From: Gemmobacter aquarius
GTDB taxonomy: Bacteria > Pseudomonadota > Alphaproteobacteria > Rhodobacterales > Rhodobacteraceae
Length of the DNA stretch: 64,000 nt
Direction: 5' to 3'
Assembly: GCF_003060865.1 (NCBI RefSeq)
Contig: NZ_CP028918.1
Coordinates: 2,344,001 to 2,408,000, forward strand
Positions 18,956 to 28,249 of this stretch are shown here, in pieces; position 1 is the first letter of the stretch; the number at the start of each line of letters is the position of its first letter. A program made the position numbers and the translations under genes. The notes beneath the pieces are model-generated. The model was given only the letters and a program-made list of their open reading frames with translations, searched no databases and was not told the origin of the DNA.

Positions 18956-21505
18956 TCAGTCTTTCGCTGACACCGCCAGATCGCCCAGCGCCAGATGCGC
19001 CGCCGCCAACCGTGCAAGCGGCACCCGATAGGGCGAACAGGACACATAATCGAACCCCGCCTTGCGGCAGAAATCGATTGATTCGGGGTTGCCGCCATGC
19101 TCGCCGCAGATCGACAGGACCAGATCGCCACGCGCCTTGCGCCCGCGTTCCGCCCCGATATGCAACAGCTCGCCTACCCCGTCCACGTCCAGCACATGGA
19201 ACGGATCCTCGGGGAAAACCCCTTGCTGCACATAGGTGTTCATGAACCGCCCCGCATCGTCGCGGCTCAGCCCGTAGGTCATCTGCGTCAGGTCGTTGGT
19301 CCCGAATGACAGGAACGCCGCATGCTGCGCGATCTCGCCCGCCCGCAAGGCGGCGCGCGGGGTTTCGACCATCACCCCCAGCTTATAGGCAAACTCCACC
19401 CCGCTTTTCGCCCGCACCTTGGCCGCCACCGCATCGACCCGCGCCTTGACCAACTCGACCTCGCGCTTGGCCGAAACCAAGGGAATCATGATCTCGGGCA
19501 CCACCGCAGCCCCGCCCCGCGCGATCTCGACCGTCGCCTCGAAAATCGCCTGCGCCTGCATGTCGTAAATCTCGGGCAGCACGACCCCCAGCCGCACCCC
19601 CCGCATCCCCAGCATCGGGTTGAACTCGGAAAGCGCCTCGGCCCGCCGCACCACCTCACTCAGCGGGCGGTCCAGCGCCTCGGCCAACTCGCGCAACCCC
19701 TCGCGGCTTTGCGGCAAGAACTCGTGCAACGGCGGATCGAACAGCCTGATGCACACCGGCAACCCCTGCATGATGCTGAACAACTGCACGAAATCGTCGC
19801 GCTGCATCGGCAACAGCCGCGCCAGTGCCGCCGCCCGATCCTTCGACGTATCCGCGAAAATCATCTCGCGCATCACGACCAGCCGGTCATCCTCGAAAAA
19901 CATATGCTCGGTCCGGCACAGCCCGATCCCCTGCGCCTCGAAGCGCCGCGCGGTCGCGGCATCGGCTGGAGTGTCCGCATTCGCCCTGATCCCGATATCG
20001 CGCACCGCATCGGCCCATCCCAGCAACGTGCGGAAATCCTCGTCCAGCGCGGGGGCGAGCATTTCCGTCGCGCCCATCAGCGCCTCGCCGGTGCTGCCAT
20101 CCAGCGTGATCACATCCCCCTCGCGCAGCACCCGCCCGTCCTGCGCGGTCAGGGTCTTTTCCTTGCCGTCCAGCTTCATCTCGGACGCGCCCACGATACA
20201 GGGCAGGCCCAGCCCCCGCGCAATCACCGCCGCGTGGCTGGTCATGCCCCCCCGCTCGGTCAGAACGCCAATCGCGGAATGCATCCCGCGAATGTCCTCG
20301 GGCGCCGTCTCGCGCCGCACCAGAACGCAAGGCTCGCCCCGCGCCGCACTCGCCTGCGCCGCCGCAGAACTGAACACGATCCGCCCCGTCGCAGCCCCCG
20401 GACTGGCGGCGATCCCCTTTATGAACACATCCCGCGGCCCGCGCGGATCAACCTGGAAATGCAGCATCTCGGTCAAGGACCGCGGCGCAACCCGCAACAC
20501 CGCCTCGTTTTCGGTGATGATCCCGTCCCGCGCCAGCGCCACGGCGATCTTCAGCCCCGCCCGCGCCGACCGCGCCACTTTCACCGCATCCAGCACCGAA
20601 AGCCGCCCGTCCTCGATGGTGAACTCGATCTGCATCTCCTCGCGCAGCTTGGTCCGGCACCGCGCGCCATGCGCCACCAGCTCGGCAAAGACCTCGGGCG
20701 CGATATCCTCGAGCGACGGCCCCCGCACATCGCGCGTCAGGTAGATCGCATCCGTCTTCTTCAGCGCGTCCCGGCCCTGCGATTGCCCCAGATACCGCCC
20801 CGTCACCTGCGCCAACCCCGTGACCGGATCGACGAACTGCATCACCCCCGACCCCGACACCCCCTTGCCGATGCCCTGCGCCATCTCCTGCACGACCAGC
20901 CCCAGCCCCGCCTCGGGCGCGGCCCCCTTGGCCTGCCGCAAAAGCCGCGCCGTCGTCCCTTCCCATGCCCGCGCCATCGACCGCAGCACTTCCGCCAACT
21001 GCCGCCCCGCATCCTGTGGAAACGGCTCCTCCATCTCCAACTCGTAAACCCGCAGCGCATCGCGCAGCGCCTCGGCACTGGGGGCTGCATCGAACATGTC
21101 GGGATCGAGCCGCGCCACATGGGTCGCATAAGACTGCACGAAGCGCAGATACAGCGCATCCGCCGCCGCTTGCCCGTGCTTTTCCACCAGCGCCGCGTGG
21201 CGGCCCGCGTTCATCCCCACGTTCAAAATCGTCCCCGGCCCGCCCCAATCGGGGTTCTCGGGGCTGGGTCGCACCGAAATCAGCGCCCCCTCCCCGAAAT
21301 GCGCCAGAATGGCCGCCACATCCACCTGTTGCCCCGCAGCAATTCCCCGCACCGTCTGCGCGGGCAAGGCGACCGTCTCTGGCACCGGCAATTCCAGCCG
21401 GACAAGGCGCTGCAGGCACTTCGCCCGCCAGCCATGCGCAGGCGTCATGATCCGCGCCGTCGGCGTGATCTCGGCAAAGTCGGCGATCTTGTCCATTTTC
21501 TGCAC
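18956..21505 (-). CDS. ppdK: pyruvate phosphate dikinase-like protein, short atypical form
   Basis: 849 residues in PPDK order: ATP-grasp region, phospho-His swivel domain (ERGGMTSHAAVIARGLGLPC), and PEP/pyruvate barrel (GIGLCRTEHMFFEDDR, SFGTNDLTQMTYGLSRDDA, catalytic Cys in LSICGEHGGNP). PPDK interconverts pyruvate and PEP. The nucleotide-binding N-terminus is shorter than usual and lacks the normal GGKG loop: the start reads DFAEITPTARIMTPAHGW. It may therefore have altered ATP use. GTG 21505 has AAGGGA seven bases upstream; ATG 21496 is the alternative. It follows glyS on the same strand after a 223-bp repeat-rich gap. Confidence 0.85.
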   Translation of the reverse strand: MQKMDKIADFAEITPTARIMTPAHGWRAKCLQRLVRLELPVPETVALPAQTVRGIAAGQQVDVAAILAHFGEGALISVRPSPENPDWGGPGTILNVGMNAGRHAALVEKHGQAAADALYLRFVQSYATHVARLDPDMFDAAPSAEALRDALRVYELEMEEPFPQDAGRQLAEVLRSMARAWEGTTARLLRQAKGAAPEAGLGLVVQEMAQGIGKGVSGSGVMQFVDPVTGLAQVTGRYLGQSQGRDALKKTDAIYLTRDVRGPSLEDIAPEVFAELVAHGARCRTKLREEMQIEFTIEDGRLSVLDAVKVARSARAGLKIAVALARDGIITENEAVLRVAPRSLTEMLHFQVDPRGPRDVFIKGIAASPGAATGRIVFSSAAAQASAARGEPCVLVRRETAPEDIRGMHSAIGVLTERGGMTSHAAVIARGLGLPCIVGASEMKLDGKEKTLTAQDGRVLREGDVITLDGSTGEALMGATEMLAPALDEDFRTLLGWADAVRDIGIRANADTPADAATARRFEAQGIGLCRTEHMFFEDDRLVVMREMIFADTSKDRAAALARLLPMQRDDFVQLFSIMQGLPVCIRLFDPPLHEFLPQSREGLRELAEALDRPLSEVVRRAEALSEFNPMLGMRGVRLGVVLPEIYDMQAQAIFEATVEIARGGAAVVPEIMIPLVSAKREVELVKARVDAVAAKVRAKSGVEFAYKLGVMVETPRAALRAGEIAQHAAFLSFGTNDLTQMTYGLSRDDAGRFMNTYVQQGVFPEDPFHVLDVDGVGELLHIGAERGRKARGDLVLSICGEHGGNPESIDFCRKAGFDYVSCSPYRVPLARLAAAHLALGDLAVSAKD

Positions 21506-21576
21506 TGCGGCGTCCCTTATTCGCGCCCGCAGGATACGCGCAAAACACCGTCAGACAAGCAAAGTTTACAGCAAGA

Positions 21577-21709
21577 AGGGGGGCCTCGGCCCCCCTCACC
21601 CCCCGAGGATATTTCCGCCAGCATGAAAGCGGCAAAGACCCCTTCCCGCTTTCACGCTTGGCCAAATATCCTCGGGTGAGGTCCGGAGAGGGCAGACAGC
21701 CCTCTCCGG
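21577..21709. repeat. composite 3'-end repeat downstream of glyS
   Basis: Contains, in order: a GGGGGGCC / GGCCCCCC hairpin (about 21579-21595); a long inverted pair, CCCGAGGATATTTCCGCC with GCATGAAAGCGG (21602-21632) against CCGCTTTCACGC with TTGGCCAAATATCCTCGGG (21646-21676); and a CCGGAGAGGGC hairpin to 21709. Bases 21664-21709 are identical to 10288-10333. Read on the minus strand it follows the glyS stop codon. Confidence 0.85.
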
Positions 21710-21728
21710 GATCAGCCCGAAGCGCGCG

Positions 21729-23957
21729 CTATCCCTCGACGCGGCCCAGATCGGCCACACCGCCGCACACCGCACGGATGCGGTGCAACAGGTTCAGCCG
21801 GTTGCGCCGCACGATCTGGTTGTCGCTGTTCACCTGCACGGCGGTGAAAAACGCATCGATAGGTGCGCGCAACTGCGCCATCGCCGCCATCGCACCGGCA
21901 AAATCCTCGGCCTTCACCGCAGGGCCAATCGCCTGCTCCGCCACATCAAGCGCATTGAAAAGCGCCTTTTCCTCGTCGCCTTCAGCAAACTTGGGATCGG
22001 CCCCGAACGAGTATTCCACCCCGTCCTTCGCCTCGGCCTGCGCCAGAATGTTGTTGGCACGCTTGAAGCCTTGCAGCAAATCCGGCCCGTCCGCCGAGGC
22101 CATGAACCCCTGCAACGCCTGCGCCCGCTTCACGAGCAACGTCAGATCATCATTGCCGGGCATCGCCAGACACGCATCGATCACATCATGCCGGATGCCT
22201 TGGTCTTTCAGGAAAACCTTCAGGCGGTCGTGGAAGAAGGCGAGGAGGTCGGATGGCATCCGCTCAATCAAGCGCACGCGCTGAATGAGGTCATCTTCAT
22301 TACTAGCCACAACAGACGCGACCAATCCTTCCAAATATTTCTCACCGGCCTTTTTTCCAACGCGGGAAATGTTCCACCAAGCTTCGAGCGACTCCGCTCG
22401 ATCCGCAAAAAGGCTGGCGCGGAGCTTCTCGTTGCCTAGAATATGTCCGGTGAAGGTTGCTTTCAACCCACCCCGCACCCCGTTCACCAAAACCAGCCGG
22501 ATCACTCCCAGCGCCGCACGCCGCAGCGCGAACGGGTCTTTGCTCCCCGTGGGCTTCTCGTCAATCGCCCAGAACCCCGTCAGCGTGTCGATCTTGTCGG
22601 CCAGCGCCACGGCCACCGAAACCGGCTCTACCGGCACCGCATCGGTCGGCCCCAGCGGCGCGTAATGGTCGCGCGCGGCATTCGCCACCGCCTCGTCCAT
22701 CCCCGCCGCGCGGGCGTAATACATGCCCATCAGACCCTGCAATTCGGGGAATTCCCCGACCATCGCCGACCGCAAATCAGCCTTGGCCACCCGCGCCGCC
22801 GCTTCCGCCACATCCGGCGCAGCCCCGACCAGCGGCGCAATCTCGCGCGCCAGCGCCGCGATCCGCGCAATCCGTTCGGCCTGCGAGCCCAGCTTGTTGT
22901 GGAACGTCACCGCCCCCAGACCGTCAAGCCACTCACCCATACCGGCCTTGGCCACCCGCAGGTCGTTCTCCCAGAAGAACCGCGCATCCGACAGCCGCGC
23001 CGACAGCACCTTCTGGTTCCCCTTCAGGATCGTCGCCCCGTCATCCGCCGTCTCCACGTTTGCGACCGTCACGAACCCTTCGATCCGCCCCGTCTTGGGG
23101 TTGCGGACCGAAAAGAACTTCTGGTGCTCCTTCATCGACGTCTGCAAAACCTCGGCGGGCAGCGACAGGAAATCTTCCCCGATCCGCCCCATCAGCGGCA
23201 CCGGCCATTCGACCAGCCCCGCCACTTCCGCCAGCAAGCCGCGATCCTCGACCACTTCCATCCCCGCCGCAAAGGCGAGGTTCGTGGCCCCCTGCCAGAT
23301 ATGCGCCTCGCGCTCGGCGGCATCGAGCATCACCCGCGCCTTCCACAGCTCGGCGCGGTAATCGTCGAACGAGGTCACCGCAAAGCGCCCGTTCCCCATG
23401 AAACGGTGCCCCTCGGTCGTATCCGCAGCCCTGATCCCGTCGATATCCAGATCGACCACCGCAGCCCCGCCCTCATCGACCAGCAGGCAAATGATCGACT
23501 GCAAAGGCCGCACCCAGCGCAAAGACCCCGTCCCCCAGCGCATCGACTTGGGCCAGGGGAAGTTCCGCACCGCGCCCTCCAGCACCCCGGCCACGATCTC
23601 CGCCGCCGCCCGACCGGGCTTTTCGATCACCGCAAAATAGACCTGCGCCTTCTTGTCGTCGCGCAACTCCAACTGCTCGCGCGTCAACCCCGTAGACCGC
23701 AGAAACCCCTCCAGCGCCGCCGCAGGCGCATCCGCCCGCGGACCCTTGCGCTCTTCGCGCACGGGGCGGCTTTCCGCCGTCAGCCCCTCGACCGACAAGA
23801 CCAGCCGCCGCGGCGTCGAAAACGCGCCTGCGGCTTCATAGGTCAACCCCGCCTCGACCAACCCGTCGGTCACGATGCGCTTCAGGTCAGACGCGGCCTT
23901 GGCCTGCATCCGTGCCGGGATCTCTTCGGAAAACAACTCGATCAGCAGGTCGGGCAT
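21729..23957 (-). CDS. glyS: glycine-tRNA ligase, beta subunit
   Basis: 742-residue tRNA-binding subunit of the heterotetrameric bacterial GlyRS. N-terminus MPDLLIELFSEEIPARMQ is typical, with AVTFHNKLGSQAERI, the HD-like region and a C-terminal anticodon-binding domain. Starts four bases after the DUF6446 stop. Around 22230-22500 the base and codon use becomes visibly less GC-rich than the flanking gene (coding EKYLEGLVASVVASNEDD and neighbours), although the frame is intact, suggesting a recombined patch. Confidence 0.95.
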   Translation of the reverse strand: MPDLLIELFSEEIPARMQAKAASDLKRIVTDGLVEAGLTYEAAGAFSTPRRLVLSVEGLTAESRPVREERKGPRADAPAAALEGFLRSTGLTREQLELRDDKKAQVYFAVIEKPGRAAAEIVAGVLEGAVRNFPWPKSMRWGTGSLRWVRPLQSIICLLVDEGGAAVVDLDIDGIRAADTTEGHRFMGNGRFAVTSFDDYRAELWKARVMLDAAEREAHIWQGATNLAFAAGMEVVEDRGLLAEVAGLVEWPVPLMGRIGEDFLSLPAEVLQTSMKEHQKFFSVRNPKTGRIEGFVTVANVETADDGATILKGNQKVLSARLSDARFFWENDLRVAKAGMGEWLDGLGAVTFHNKLGSQAERIARIAALAREIAPLVGAAPDVAEAAARVAKADLRSAMVGEFPELQGLMGMYYARAAGMDEAVANAARDHYAPLGPTDAVPVEPVSVAVALADKIDTLTGFWAIDEKPTGSKDPFALRRAALGVIRLVLVNGVRGGLKATFTGHILGNEKLRASLFADRAESLEAWWNISRVGKKAGEKYLEGLVASVVASNEDDLIQRVRLIERMPSDLLAFFHDRLKVFLKDQGIRHDVIDACLAMPGNDDLTLLVKRAQALQGFMASADGPDLLQGFKRANNILAQAEAKDGVEYSFGADPKFAEGDEEKALFNALDVAEQAIGPAVKAEDFAGAMAAMAQLRAPIDAFFTAVQVNSDNQIVRRNRLNLLHRIRAVCGGVADLGRVEG

Positions 23958-23961
23958 GGTC

Positions 23962-24438
23962 TCACTCGTTTCCTTCGTCGCCGTTCAGTTGTTGCCACGC
24001 AAAGGCGCGGCCATCGGCAAAGACCGCAACCACGCGGTCCACACCGGGGTGGATATTCGCTTGCCCCAGAAAGGCAATCGCCTCGCCGCTCTCCAAGGCC
24101 GCACCAATCGCTTCGGCATCGAAGCAATCGAACCAGCCCGGCGCCAAAAGCGGCGTCGGCGCAGGGTAGATCCTGTAGGTCTCGGTCAGCATCGCCTGCG
24201 TCATCGGCGTCTTGAAACAGGCGCGGAACCGGATCGGAGAGCTGTCGCTGTCGATCCCCGTCACGCCTTCGGCCAATATCGCCTCGGGCTGCCCGCTCTC
24301 GACCGAGGTCAGCATGATCTCGGCCCCCGGCGTGAACTTCGCCTCGTCGTAAAAGGCATAGACCTGCAGCCAATACATGGCGATGCCCGCCACCAATCCC
24401 GTCAGCACCAGAAACCCCGCGATGATCTTGCCATTCAC
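23962..24438 (-). CDS. DUF6446 family membrane-anchored protein
   Basis: 158 residues. An N-terminal signal-anchor (NGKIIAGFLVLTGLVAGIAMYWL) is followed by a periplasmic domain of unknown function (FYDEAKFTPGAEIMLTSV, RACFKTPM, APGWFDCFDAEAIG, ending FAWQQLNGDEGNE). The family seems specific to this group and lies between glyQ and glyS. GTG 24438 is chosen because it starts the anchor and has GAGGAA upstream. Co-transcribed with glyS at four-base spacing. Confidence 0.78.
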   Translation of the reverse strand: MNGKIIAGFLVLTGLVAGIAMYWLQVYAFYDEAKFTPGAEIMLTSVESGQPEAILAEGVTGIDSDSSPIRFRACFKTPMTQAMLTETYRIYPAPTPLLAPGWFDCFDAEAIGAALESGEAIAFLGQANIHPGVDRVVAVFADGRAFAWQQLNGDEGNE

Positions 24439-24448
24439 TCTGCGTTCC

Positions 24449-25150
24449 TCAAGGCCAATACAGGTTGACATACCGCTGCGGCAAACCCGCCGCCTCGCGC
24501 CGCAGCCGGTCGATCAGCGCGGTCTTTTCAGGCGCAAGCCGCTCGTGCGTCTCGACGAACATCGCGTCAAAGCCATAATCCCATGGCGCGGCAAAGACCT
24601 GTTCGAGAATGTCGAACTCGGCCCCCTCGATATCCATCTTGACCAGCGCAACCCGCTGGCCGCACCGCGCCAGAGCGTCGTAGAAAGACACCACCTCTAC
24701 GTCGATGCCGTCGCCACCGCCATTGTCGAAGACGATCGAACTCGCCACCGTCTGGTGCCCGCCCGCCGCCAGCTTCTTGCGGCTCAACCGCAGGCTTCCC
24801 GCCTTGGCCGCCACGGCTGCGTTGTAAAGCCGCACATTGGCCAGACCGGCAACCGCCTGCGACAAGCGCACAAAGGCCTCGGGGTCCGGCTCATAGGCAT
24901 GCACCATCGCCCCGGTTGCGGCAAGTTTCTTGGTGAACACCCCCGCATTGGCCCCAAGGTCGAGCACCGCATCCCCCGGCCCGATCCGGCCCAGAAACCC
25001 GTCGAACGCCTGTATCGACACGCGCCCGTAACGGCGTAGCAACTTGCGCCGCGCACTCCGCCCGAAATAGCCGGGCCATGCCTGCGCCGCAGCCAGCAGC
25101 CGCAAAAGCGGCGTCTCGGCGCGAAAGACGAAGGGGGCGGTTCGGGTCAA
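24449..25150 (-). CDS. FkbM family methyltransferase
   Basis: 233-residue SAM-dependent methyltransferase. Motif I is [16 protein letters not shown] with the acidic strand-2 end AYEPDPEAF; the family hallmark [12 protein letters not shown] follows. FkbM enzymes usually O-methylate sugars or lipids; the substrate here is unknown. The start is taken as the TTG overlapping the glyQ stop (TTGA), since coding-like sequence ([18 protein letters not shown]) begins there and no ATG or GTG fits. It interrupts the glyQ-glyS pair. Confidence 0.82.
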   Translation of the reverse strand: MTRTAPFVFRAETPLLRLLAAAQAWPGYFGRSARRKLLRRYGRVSIQAFDGFLGRIGPGDAVLDLGANAGVFTKKLAATGAMVHAYEPDPEAFVRLSQAVAGLANVRLYNAAVAAKAGSLRLSRKKLAAGGHQTVASSIVFDNGGGDGIDVEVVSFYDALARCGQRVALVKMDIEGAEFDILEQVFAAPWDYGFDAMFVETHERLAPEKTALIDRLRREAAGLPQRYVNLYWP

Positions 25151-26088
25151 GCCGCCACCCCGCCTGCTTCCGCCCCGCCTGCTTCGGTCGTCACGAAGGC
25201 GTCGGCGCATTTCTTGGCCAAGGCCCGCACCCGCCCGATATAGGCCTGCCGTTCCGTCACCGAAATCACTCCCCGCGCATCGAGCAGGTTGAACAGATGG
25301 CTGGCCTTGATGCACTGGTCATAGGCCGGATGCGCCATCACGATGCGCCGCCCCGCCTTGTCGGTCACATCCGCCGCCAGAATACGCTCGCACTCGGCCT
25401 CGGCATCCTTGAAATGCGAAAGCAGCATGTCCGTGTCGGCCTGATCGAAATTCCAGCGGCTGTATTCCTGCTCGGTCTGGCGGAAGATATCGCCGTATTT
25501 CAACGGGATAGGCGACGCAGGATCGTTAAAGGGCATCTCCATCACATGGTCGATCCCCAGCACATACATGGCCAGCCGTTCCAACCCATAGGTCAACTCG
25601 CCCGAAACCGGGCGGCAATCATGCCCGCCGACCTGCTGGAAATAGGTGAACTGGCTCACCTCCATCCCGTCGCACCAGACCTCCCAGCCCAGCCCCCACG
25701 CGCCCAGCGTCGGGCTTTCCCAGTCATCCTCGACGAAACGGATGTCATGCAGCGCCATGTCGATCCCGATCGCGCGCAGCGACCCCAGATACAGCTCCTG
25801 CATATCGGCGGGAGACGGCTTTATCAGCACCTGATACTGGTAGTAATGCTGCAAGCGGTTCGGGTTCTCGCCGTATCGCCCGTCCGTAGGCCGGCGCGAC
25901 GGCTGCACGTAGGCCGCAGCCCAAGGGCGCGACCCCAGCGCCCGCAGCGTAGTCGCAGGGTGAAAGGTGCCCGCCCCCACTTCCATGTCATAGGGCTGCA
26001 ACACGGCGCAGCCCTTGGCACCCCAATAGGACTGCAAGCGCAGGATGATCTCCTGAAAACTGCGCGGGGGAACAACGCTCTCGGCCAT
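25147..26088 (-). CDS. glyQ: glycine-tRNA ligase, alpha subunit
   Basis: 313-residue catalytic subunit of bacterial-type GlyRS, making Gly-tRNA. Typical blocks: [83 protein letters not shown] and [13 protein letters not shown] 26088 has GAGGG eight bases upstream. First gene of the glyQ-fkbM-DUF6446-glyS unit. Confidence 0.97.
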   Translation of the reverse strand: MAESVVPPRSFQEIILRLQSYWGAKGCAVLQPYDMEVGAGTFHPATTLRALGSRPWAAAYVQPSRRPTDGRYGENPNRLQHYYQYQVLIKPSPADMQELYLGSLRAIGIDMALHDIRFVEDDWESPTLGAWGLGWEVWCDGMEVSQFTYFQQVGGHDCRPVSGELTYGLERLAMYVLGIDHVMEMPFNDPASPIPLKYGDIFRQTEQEYSRWNFDQADTDMLLSHFKDAEAECERILAADVTDKAGRRIVMAHPAYDQCIKASHLFNLLDARGVISVTERQAYIGRVRALAKKCADAFVTTEAGGAEAGGVAA

Positions 26089-26350
26089 CGGCAAGCCCTC
26101 TTGAAAACCGCCCCCTCCATAGGCAACCCCGCCTTCGCGGTCAATGCCACCCCCCCCGCCTTCGCCCCCCGTCTGCGCCCCCCGTCTGCGCCAGTCTGGC
26201 CGATACCGCCCCGCACTGCGCGCACGACTTTGGCCCCGCAACAAAAGCCCGCAACGAATGCCCGTGACGAAAGCACGTGCAACTCCGCGCGCCCCTCTGC
26301 TAGGGTCTCAGCGACAAATGACCCAAAAGATACCGAACGGACCCACCCGA

Positions 26351-28249
26351 ATGATGCGACAGGCGTTTTCCCTTCTTGTGCTCCTTGTAACCCTTGCGAC
26401 CGCCTTTGCCGCACCCGTGCAAGCCCAGACCGCCCCCCCCCCGACCGCTCCCCCGACCGCTTCCCAAACCGCTCCCCAAACCGCTCGGGGCAGTTTCTGG
26501 CTCCAGATCGAAGCCCAGCCCAACCTTGCCGGGGCCGAAGAACGGGCTAGCGCATGGCAGGGGCTGTTCAGCGATGTCGCGGGCTTTTCCACCGGCTCGG
26601 GCTGGTATGTCATCACACTCGGCCCCTATTCCGAACAACAGGCCGCCGACCGCATCGCCGAACTCCGCTCCGAAAACCTGATCCCGCGTGACAGCTTCGT
26701 GTCCGACGGCGCGACCTACGGCGCGATGTTCTGGCCCGCCGGAGCCACGGCTCCCCTCCCGCTGGCCCCCGATCTTCAGGCGACAGACCCGCTCGCACCC
26801 GCAGCCGACACAACCGAAGCCCTCACTTCCGAAGCCCTCACTTCAGAAGCCCTCACTTCAGAAGCCGGCCAACCGGCCCCCGACATGCTCACCGACACCC
26901 TCCCCGACACCCTCACCGAAATCCTCCCCGACGAAACCCCCGAAGAAGCCCGCGCCTCCGAATCCCTCCTCACCCAGACCGAACGCGAAGACCTGCAACG
27001 CGCCCTGATGTGGTTCGGCTTTTACGATGCCAAACTCGACGGCTCTTTCGGTCGCGGCACCCGCGCATCCATGGCCGCATGGCAAGGCGCGGGCGGGTTC
27101 GAGCCGACCGGCATCCTCACCACCGCCCAGCGCGCCGCCCTCCTGACCACCTACCGCGCCGAGGAACAGGGTTTCGGCTTCCAGACTGTCACCGAATCCG
27201 AAGCCGGGATCGAGGCGACCTTGCCCCTCGCCCTCGTCGCCTTCGACCATTACGAACCCCCCTTCGTGCATTTCACCGCGCGCGACGGCAGCGAAACGCG
27301 CATCCTCCTGCTCAGCCAACCGGGCGACGAAGCGGCCCTCGCAGGCCTCTACGACACGCTGCAAACCTTGCAGATCATGCCCGCCACCGGCCCCCGCAGC
27401 CTGCAGGGCGACAGCTTCACCCTGCGCGGCGAAAGCGCAGGCCTCGTCACCGAAGCCTTCGCCACCACCTCGCGCGGCATGGTCAAAGGCTGGCTCATCA
27501 GCTGGAACCCCGACACCACCCCGAACATGGACCGCGCCGTTTCCACCCTCAGGGCCAGCTTCCGCCCCATCGGCGACCGCGCGCTCGACCCCGGCCTCGT
27601 CCCTCTCACGCCTGCCGTCAAAAGCGGGCTGCTCGCAGGTCTCGAGATCAAGAAACCGCGCCTCTCGCGTTCAGGCTTCTACGTCGATGCCACAGGCAGC
27701 GTCCTGACCACGGCCGAGGCCGTCGCCCAATGTGGCCGCATCACGCTCGATGGCCGGACCGAGGCGACCGTAGCCGCGACCGATGCCGCAAACGGCCTTG
27801 CCCTGCTGAAACCCGCAAGCCCCCTCGCCCCGCCCGCCTTTGCCGCCTTCGCGCCGGGCACGCCCAACACCGAAATCGCGGTTGCAGGCTACAGCTACGG
27901 CGACATGCTGCCCGCCCCGGTGCTGACCTACGGCCGCTTCGCCGCCGCCGAAGGGCTGGACGGTGGAACCGCCCTGAACCGCCTCGACCTCGCAGCACGC
28001 GAGGGCGACACCGGCGGTCCGGTCCTCACGGCCTCGGGCGCGGTGGCGGGCATCCTCGTGCCGCAACCCGACAAAACCCGCGCCCTGCCCAAAGGCACCG
28101 CCTTCGCGGCCCCCCCGGCAGTCCTCGCCGCGCTCTTGCAATCGGGCGGCGTGACGCCGGCTACGGCCCCCGAAGCCGCCCCCCTCACCCCGCAAGACCA
28201 GATCGCCCTAGGCACCGCCATGACGGTCCTCGTCTCCTGCTGGGACTGA
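26351..28249 (+). CDS. secreted SPOR-like / peptidoglycan-binding / trypsin-fold pseudo-protease
   Basis: 632 residues with a signal peptide (MMRQAFSLLVLLVTLATAFA, cleavage after VQAQ). Order: Pro/Thr linker; SPOR-like domain (about 47-118, SFWLQIEAQPN to IPRDSFVSDG); acidic linker with the repeat EALTS x3 (156-170); peptidoglycan-binding domain (209-265, LQRALMWFGFYDAKLDGSFG); unassigned middle; trypsin-like fold at the C-terminus. All three triad positions are altered: TTAEAVAQC where proteases have TAAHC-type His, DAANGLALL where NDLALL has Asp, and EGDTGGPV instead of GDSGGP. So it is probably a non-catalytic periplasmic wall-binding protein. Start is the ATG that opens the signal peptide. 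Confidence 0.82.
   Translation: MMRQAFSLLVLLVTLATAFAAPVQAQTAPPPTAPPTASQTAPQTARGSFWLQIEAQPNLAGAEERASAWQGLFSDVAGFSTGSGWYVITLGPYSEQQAADRIAELRSENLIPRDSFVSDGATYGAMFWPAGATAPLPLAPDLQATDPLAPAADTTEALTSEALTSEALTSEAGQPAPDMLTDTLPDTLTEILPDETPEEARASESLLTQTEREDLQRALMWFGFYDAKLDGSFGRGTRASMAAWQGAGGFEPTGILTTAQRAALLTTYRAEEQGFGFQTVTESEAGIEATLPLALVAFDHYEPPFVHFTARDGSETRILLLSQPGDEAALAGLYDTLQTLQIMPATGPRSLQGDSFTLRGESAGLVTEAFATTSRGMVKGWLISWNPDTTPNMDRAVSTLRASFRPIGDRALDPGLVPLTPAVKSGLLAGLEIKKPRLSRSGFYVDATGSVLTTAEAVAQCGRITLDGRTEATVAATDAANGLALLKPASPLAPPAFAAFAPGTPNTEIAVAGYSYGDMLPAPVLTYGRFAAAEGLDGGTALNRLDLAAREGDTGGPVLTASGAVAGILVPQPDKTRALPKGTAFAAPPAVLAALLQSGGVTPATAPEAAPLTPQDQIALGTAMTVLVSCWD
26816..26860 (+). repeat. 15-bp tandem repeat inside the pseudo-protease gene
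   Basis: Three in-frame copies of a 15-base unit encoding EALTS (units 2 and 3 identical, unit 1 with a single change), followed by a partial fourth. A flexible linker between the SPOR-like and peptidoglycan-binding domains; copy number may vary between strains. Confidence 0.85.

Noticed and set aside
19322..21679. 785-codon open frame opposite ppdK
   Set aside because: Arg/His/Pro-rich antisense shadow of a well-supported gene; typical of high-GC DNA.
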